The notes beneath the pieces were generated by a model. That model ran no database searches. It was not told the DNA's origin and saw only the letters and a program-made list of their open reading frames with translations. Shown here piece by piece: positions 5,770 to 9,687 of a stretch of 9,687 nucleotides of DNA. The number at the start of each line of letters is the position of its first letter. Position 1 is the first letter of the stretch. Source of the DNA: CAXMST01 sp035267205 (lineage in GTDB: Bacteria; Actinomycetota; Thermoleophilia; Solirubrobacterales; 70-9); contig DATFLZ010000047.1 in assembly GCA_035267205.1 (NCBI GenBank), positions 1-9,687 on the forward strand, written 5' to 3'. A program made the translations under genes and the position numbers.

Positions 5770-7671
5770 ATGGACATCGGCGACACCAGCTCGAGCCGCA
5801 TCGAGGCCTCGGGGCCCGAGGAGCTCGCCGAGCAGCGGCGCAGGCTGCCGGACGAGCCCGGCGTCTACCTGTTTGCGGATGCCGAGGGCCGGGTCGTGTA
5901 CGTCGGCAAGTCCCTGTCGATCCGCAAGCGCGTGGCGAACCACTTCTCGAGCCGCTCGACCCTCGGCGCGCTGGCCGAATCGATCACGTCGGTCGAGTTC
6001 CTGGTCACCGAGACGGAGGCCGAGGCGCTGATCGCGGAGCAGCAGTTCATCAAGCGCCATCGCCCGCTGCTCAACGTGAAGCTCCGTGACGACAAGTCCT
6101 ACCCGTACATCGGGATCTCGCTCGACGAGGAGTATCCGCGCGTCTATTTCACCCGCGAGAAGCACCGGCCGAACCGCGTCTACTTCGGCCCCTACGCGAC
6201 GGCCAGGCGCGTCCGCGAGACCCTGGAGCTGCTCGGCAAGCTGTTCCAGTACCGGACCTGCGATGGGCCCGAGCCGGGGCGGCGATCGGGCGTCCCCTGT
6301 CTCGACTACTACATCAAGCGCTGCGGGGCCCCCTGCGTCGGCTACGTCGACCGGGACGAGTACATGCGGAGCATCGATTCGATCCGGCGCTTCCTCGGCG
6401 GCCGCTACCGCGATGTCGAGCGCGACCTCGAGCAGAAGATGGACGCCGCCGCCGCGGACCACGAGTACGAGCGGGCGGCGCTGTTCCGCGACCGTCTGGC
6501 AGCGGTTCGATCCCTGATGGAACGGCAGAGGGTCGCCGGCGAGGCAGTCGGCACCGCCGACCTGATCGGCGTCTCCGTGGACGGGGCCGACGCCCACGCC
6601 CAGCTCTTCCAGGTCCGGGACGGCGTGCTCGCCGAGCGCCAAGGCTTCTACCTCGACAATCGAGGTGGCCGCGAGCTCGCCGAAGTCGCCGAGCAGTTCA
6701 TCGCCCAGTACTACGAGGCATCCCCGGTCGTTCCGCCCCTGGTCGTCGTCGGCCCGGAGCTGTCGGGGCGGACCGCGGTTCTCGAGGCGGCGCTCGGCAA
6801 GCGCCGCGGTACCGCGGTCGAGGTCCGCGCTGCCGAGCGCGGCGACAAGCGCCGGCTCCGCGAGCTCGCCGAGCGCAACGCGGCGCTCGCTCTGGCCGAG
6901 GACCGGCTGCGGAAGGAGCGACGCCGGGCGCAGCGAACCGAGGCGCTCTCCGATCTCGCGGAGTCGCTGAGAATGGAGGATCTGCCGATCCGGATCGAGG
7001 GCTACGACATCTCGAACATCGGCCCCGAGCACACGGTGGCGTCGATGGTCGTCTTCGAGGGGGGCGCCCCGAAGAAGGCCCACTACCGGCGCTTCAACAT
7101 CCGCGGCCGCGAGGCGGGCTCGGGCCCCGACGACTTCGCCTCGATGGAGGAGGTCCTCCGGCGCCGCGCCTCACGCCTGGTCCAGCAGAGCGACCTGAGT
7201 CCGCACGACGCCGAGCTCGACGAGAGCTTTGCAGCGGTTCCGAATCTGATCGTCATCGACGGTGGCAAGGGACAGCTCTCGGCCGGGGTCGAGGCGCTCG
7301 GAGGAGTCGCTGAGCGCGGGACTCGGGTGATCTCGCTGGCGAAGCGGCTCGAGGAGGTCTACGTGCCCGAGAGCACCCGCCCGCTTCCGATTCGGCCCGA
7401 CTCGGAGGCGGGCCGACTCCTGCAGCGAGTGCGGGACGAGTCGCATCGCTTTGCGCTCGAGGGGCACCGCAGGCGCCGGTCGAAGGCAATGACTACGTCG
7501 GTGCTGGATGACCTGCCCGGCGTCGGTCCGGCGCGCAAGCGAGCGCTGCTGACTCATTTCGGCTCGCCTGAGCGGGTGGTCTCGGCGACCCGTGAGGAGC
7601 TGGAGGCCGTTCCGGGGATCCCCGGGAAGATCGCTCGGGAGCTCCACGGCAGGCTCAACAAGACGGGTTGA
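5770..7671 (+). CDS. uvrC: UvrABC excinuclease subunit C
   Basis: A 633-residue, full-length UvrC, the dual-incision nuclease of nucleotide excision repair, recruited to damage by UvrB. Domains in order: GIY-YIG nuclease for the 3' incision (about 27-105; GVYLF and VVYVGKS); a four-cysteine cluster C164, C177, C185, C189 matching the reported Fe-S ligands of E. coli UvrC; a UVR domain for UvrB contact (about 217-252); an RNase-H-like nuclease for the 5' incision with D413 (GYDISNI), D497 (VIDGGKGQ) and H559 (RDESHRFA); and tandem helix-hairpin-helix motifs (about 578-628; LDDLPGVGPARKRALL, LEAVPGIPGKIA). All expected catalytic residues are present. The ATG at 5770 follows a good promoter. The ABC transporter genes begin 61 nt downstream, with no convincing terminator in between. 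Confidence 0.98.
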   Translation: MDIGDTSSSRIEASGPEELAEQRRRLPDEPGVYLFADAEGRVVYVGKSLSIRKRVANHFSSRSTLGALAESITSVEFLVTETEAEALIAEQQFIKRHRPLLNVKLRDDKSYPYIGISLDEEYPRVYFTREKHRPNRVYFGPYATARRVRETLELLGKLFQYRTCDGPEPGRRSGVPCLDYYIKRCGAPCVGYVDRDEYMRSIDSIRRFLGGRYRDVERDLEQKMDAAAADHEYERAALFRDRLAAVRSLMERQRVAGEAVGTADLIGVSVDGADAHAQLFQVRDGVLAERQGFYLDNRGGRELAEVAEQFIAQYYEASPVVPPLVVVGPELSGRTAVLEAALGKRRGTAVEVRAAERGDKRRLRELAERNAALALAEDRLRKERRRAQRTEALSDLAESLRMEDLPIRIEGYDISNIGPEHTVASMVVFEGGAPKKAHYRRFNIRGREAGSGPDDFASMEEVLRRRASRLVQQSDLSPHDAELDESFAAVPNLIVIDGGKGQLSAGVEALGGVAERGTRVISLAKRLEEVYVPESTRPLPIRPDSEAGRLLQRVRDESHRFALEGHRRRRSKAMTTSVLDDLPGVGPARKRALLTHFGSPERVVSATREELEAVPGIPGKIARELHGRLNKTG

Positions 7672-7717
7672 GCCGTGGCTCGCGGGGTCCGGGAGGGGCC
7701 GGTGCGCACGCTTTCCC

Positions 7718-7723
7718 CATAAT
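7718..7723 (+). promoter_or_regulatory. Candidate -10 box CATAAT for the ABC exporter (possibly leaderless)
   Basis: CATAAT, a 5/6 match to TATAAT in otherwise GC-rich DNA, ends 9 nt before the ATG of the ATPase gene. That spacing places transcription initiation at or next to the start codon, as in leaderless actinobacterial mRNAs. No -35 match is evident and the ribosome site is poor, both consistent with leaderless initiation but not proof of it. Confidence 0.4.
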
Positions 7724-7732
7724 CAGGCCGCG

Positions 7733-8644
7733 ATGAGCGATATCGCGATCAGCGCGCAGCGGCTGCGCAAGGCCTACGGCTCGAACGAGGCGGTGCGCGG
7801 CATCGACCTCGAGGTCCGACGCGGTGAGATCTTTGCTTTCCTCGGGCCCAACGGCGCCGGCAAGACGACGACGGTCGAGATCCTGGAGGGCTATCGCGAG
7901 CGGACCGAAGGTGAGGCGACGGTGCTCGGCCGCGATCCCGCGGCGGTCGACCGCGCCTGGCGGGAGCGGATCGGAATCGTCCTCCAGGACTGCCGGATGG
8001 AGCCGAAGTTGACGGTGCGCGAGACGCTGCGCATGTACGCCGGCTACTACAGCCGGCCACGCAGCGTCGAGGAGACCATCGAGCTGATCGGCCTGGGCGC
8101 GAAGGCTGACGAGCGTGCCGAGGCGCTCTCCGGTGGGCAGCAGCGACGGCTTGACGTCGGCGTTGCCCTCGTCGGCGACGCCGAGCTGCTCTTCCTGGAC
8201 GAGCCGACGACCGGCTTCGACCCCTCGGCCCGGCGCCAGTTCTGGGATGTGATCTCGGGCCTCCGTGGCCTTGGCAAGACGGTCTTTCTCACAACGCATT
8301 ACATGGATGAGGCCCAGGCGCTCGCCGATCGCGTCGCGGTGATCGCGGACGGGCGGATCGTCGGCGAGGGCACCGTCGACGAGCTCGGCGGGCGCGGCGA
8401 GGCGGCGAGCGAGATCAGCTTTGCGCTCCCGGCCGGCACCTCTGCCGAGGATCTTCCCGAGCAGGTGGGCGGCGCGAGCGCGGCCGGCAACGGACGCATG
8501 ATGCTGCGGACCGATCAGCCGACCGCGGTGCTCAACGCCCTGACCGGATGGGCGCTTGAGCACGGATGCGAGCTGAGCCGGCTCGAGGTTCGGCGCCCGA
8601 GCCTCGAGGACATCTACCTCGAGCTGACCCGGGAGGACGGATGA
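7733..8644 (+). CDS. ABC-2 type exporter, ATP-binding subunit (DrrA-like)
   Basis: A 303-residue ATPase of the daunorubicin/multidrug ABC-2 family; it powers export through the permease encoded next. Motifs are complete: Walker A GPNGAGKT (38-45), Q-loop Q85, signature LSGGQQRR (132-139), Walker B LLFLDEP with D156 and E157, D-loop GFDPSA, and H-loop H189 (LTTHYMDEA). After residue 220 comes the variable C-terminal domain ending RRPSLEDIYLELT, a signature of DrrA-type subunits. ATG 7733 is chosen because the conserved N-terminus starts there; the upstream in-frame stretch is the uvrC tail. The last codons overlap the permease start as ATGA, so translation is coupled. The exported substrate cannot be deduced. 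Confidence 0.96.
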   Translation: MSDIAISAQRLRKAYGSNEAVRGIDLEVRRGEIFAFLGPNGAGKTTTVEILEGYRERTEGEATVLGRDPAAVDRAWRERIGIVLQDCRMEPKLTVRETLRMYAGYYSRPRSVEETIELIGLGAKADERAEALSGGQQRRLDVGVALVGDAELLFLDEPTTGFDPSARRQFWDVISGLRGLGKTVFLTTHYMDEAQALADRVAVIADGRIVGEGTVDELGGRGEAASEISFALPAGTSAEDLPEQVGGASAAGNGRMMLRTDQPTAVLNALTGWALEHGCELSRLEVRRPSLEDIYLELTREDG

Positions 8645-9411
8645 GCGCCGCGGCGCTGACCCTGCACCAGCTCCGCTACGACCAGCGGATCTTCTGGCGC
8701 AACCCGGCCGCGGTCTTCTTCACCGTGATCTTTCCGGTCATCTTCCTGTTCCTATTCGCCGGGCTGTTCGGGAACGGGGAGATCGAGGAGCTCGGCGTCG
8801 ACGTCGCGACCTACTACGTCCCGGGGATCATCACCCTTGCCGTCGTGTCGGCGACGCTGGTCAGCCTCACGATGAACCTCGTCATCGGTCGTGAGACCGG
8901 CCGGCTCAAGCGGTTCCGCGGCACTCCGATGCCGACCTGGGCGTTCATCGCCGGCCGGATCGGCAACTCGATCGTCGTCTCGCTGCTCATGGTCCTGCTG
9001 GTGACCGCGCTCGGCGCGATCTTCTTCGGCGTCGAGGTCCCGACCACCACGCTCCCGGCTCTGCTCGTGACGCTGATCGTCGGCGCGATCTCATTCAGCG
9101 CGCTCGGCTTCGCCCTGAGCGCCGCGATCCCGAGCGAGGATGCCGCGCCCGCGATCACGAATGCGACCGTGCTGCCGCTGTATTTCATCAGCGGCGTCTT
9201 CATCCCCGAGAGCGAGATCCCGGACGGCGTTCTGCGCTTCGCCGACCTGTTCCCGATCCGGCACTTCTTCGAGGCCTTCTTCGCCGCCTTCGATCCGACC
9301 ACGACCGGGGTCGGCCTGGCGCTCGGCGACCTCGCGGTCGTGGCCGCCTGGGGCGCCATCGGCCTCGCGCTCGCGGCCCGCTATTTCCGCTGGACGCCGA
9401 AGCGCGACTGA
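8641..9411 (+). CDS. ABC-2 type exporter, permease subunit
   Basis: A 256-residue membrane protein of the ABC-2 permease family, partner of the preceding ATPase. About six hydrophobic segments are visible (roughly 23-43, 60-82, 105-130, 137-162, 170-189 and 228-248). The N-terminal amphipathic stretch YDQRIFWRNPAAVFF and the loop RETGRLKRFRGTPMP are typical of DrrB-like permeases. The segment before TM5 ends in PLYFISGVFIP, the conserved ABC-2 signature. Start ATG 8641 overlaps the ATPase stop by 4 nt (ATGA), indicating equimolar coupled expression. Two ATPase-permease pairs would assemble as a homodimeric exporter for a drug, lipid or glycolipid. No adjacent biosynthetic or regulator gene narrows the substrate. 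Confidence 0.95.
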   Translation: MSAAALTLHQLRYDQRIFWRNPAAVFFTVIFPVIFLFLFAGLFGNGEIEELGVDVATYYVPGIITLAVVSATLVSLTMNLVIGRETGRLKRFRGTPMPTWAFIAGRIGNSIVVSLLMVLLVTALGAIFFGVEVPTTTLPALLVTLIVGAISFSALGFALSAAIPSEDAAPAITNATVLPLYFISGVFIPESEIPDGVLRFADLFPIRHFFEAFFAAFDPTTTGVGLALGDLAVVAAWGAIGLALAARYFRWTPKRD

Positions 9412-9510
9412 GCCTGCGGGAAACCCTCACCGCGAAGCCCCGGGGGACACGTTAGGTTCCATCCTGCTTCAGAAATCGCAAGTTTCAACCGCTACGAGGA
9501 GTCCAGATAC

Positions 9511-9687
9511 ATGGCAGTCAAAGTGGGGATCAACGGCTTCGGCCGGATCGGGCGCAATCTCTTCCGGGCCGCTTACGAGGCCGACGCCGACCTCGAGATC
9601 GTCGCCGTCAACGACCTGACCGATTCCGAGTCGCTCGCCCACCTGCTCAAGTACGACTCGATCCTGGGACGCTTCCCCGGCCGGGTC
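9511..9687 (+). CDS. gap: Glyceraldehyde-3-phosphate dehydrogenase, N-terminal part (cut by window end)
   Basis: The first 59 codons of type I GAPDH, which oxidises and phosphorylates glyceraldehyde-3-phosphate with NAD+ in glycolysis. The Rossmann entry VGINGFGRIGRNLFRAA is unmistakable, and VAVNDLTDSESLAHLLKYDS matches the following conserved segment, with the Asp after Asn in the NAD-binding position. GAGGAG (9496-9501) lies 9 nt before the ATG. The 99-nt gap from the permease stop leaves room for its own promoter, but I see no convincing -35/-10 pair; TAGGTT at 9453-9458 is only a weak -10. The reading frame is open to the last base. In many bacteria pgk and tpiA follow, but they lie outside this window. 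Confidence 0.98.
   Translation, partial: MAVKVGINGFGRIGRNLFRAAYEADADLEIVAVNDLTDSESLAHLLKYDSILGRFPGRV

Noticed and set aside
5740..7083. A 447-codon minus-strand frame opposite uvrC
   Set aside because: It is fully antisense to a highly conserved gene and lacks any motif of its own.
7670..7681. GAGCC-GT-GGCTC hairpin at the uvrC stop as a terminator
   Set aside because: It folds to only a 4-bp stem with a 4-nt loop and no T-run follows, so it is not a credible intrinsic terminator.
9418..9458. GGGAAAC ... CGTTAG as an ECF-sigma promoter for gap
   Set aside because: The spacing is about 25 nt, well outside the 16-18 nt that ECF promoters need.

Overview
The window is GC-rich bacterial chromosome with a strong G/C bias at third codon positions and frequent GTG starts. 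Gene content (Tad-type pilus genes, an Rv0130-like MaoC dehydratase, an actinobacterial-style uvrC/gap neighbourhood) points to Actinomycetota. A deep lineage such as Thermoleophilia/Solirubrobacterales is my guess rather than something the sequence proves. I see no tRNA, rRNA, CRISPR array, insertion sequence or phage gene.

Layout. (1) 1-2775, plus strand: the end of a Tad/Flp-pilus locus. Two small TadE-like pseudopilins overlap by 4 nt. A long ORF follows that joins an unidentified N-terminal domain, a TadG-like membrane segment, a VanY-type D,D-carboxypeptidase domain and a lytic transglycosylase domain. (2) 2785-3252, plus: a MaoC-fold dehydratase 9 nt downstream. (3) 3249-5658, minus: a crotonase-family enzyme, a lipoprotein cupredoxin with a complete type I copper site, and an AlgX/AlgJ-like SGNH protein. 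This block converges on the MaoC gene, and the two stop codons share one CTAG. (4) 5659-5769: a short divergent control region with a good sigma70-type promoter facing uvrC and a TetR-type dyad over its -35 box. (5) 5770-9687, plus: uvrC, a two-gene ABC-2 type exporter with ATGA-coupled ATPase and permease, and the first 59 codons of gap (GAPDH).

How the genes fit together. The first block probably contributes minor pilins and a wall-cutting enzyme that could open peptidoglycan for the pilus machine. The MaoC and crotonase enzymes suggest acyl-CoA metabolism. uvrC is nucleotide excision repair and gap is central glycolysis. The exporter sits where many actinobacteria carry rapZ-yvcK-whiA.

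The most unusual object is the 676-residue Tad/VanY/transglycosylase fusion, with a slippery-looking G run followed by an out-of-frame TAG and an internal prepilin-peptidase-like site. The divergent operator and the cupredoxin/SGNH pair, which lie in one frame separated by a single TAG, are the next most interesting. Most of the rest is conventional.
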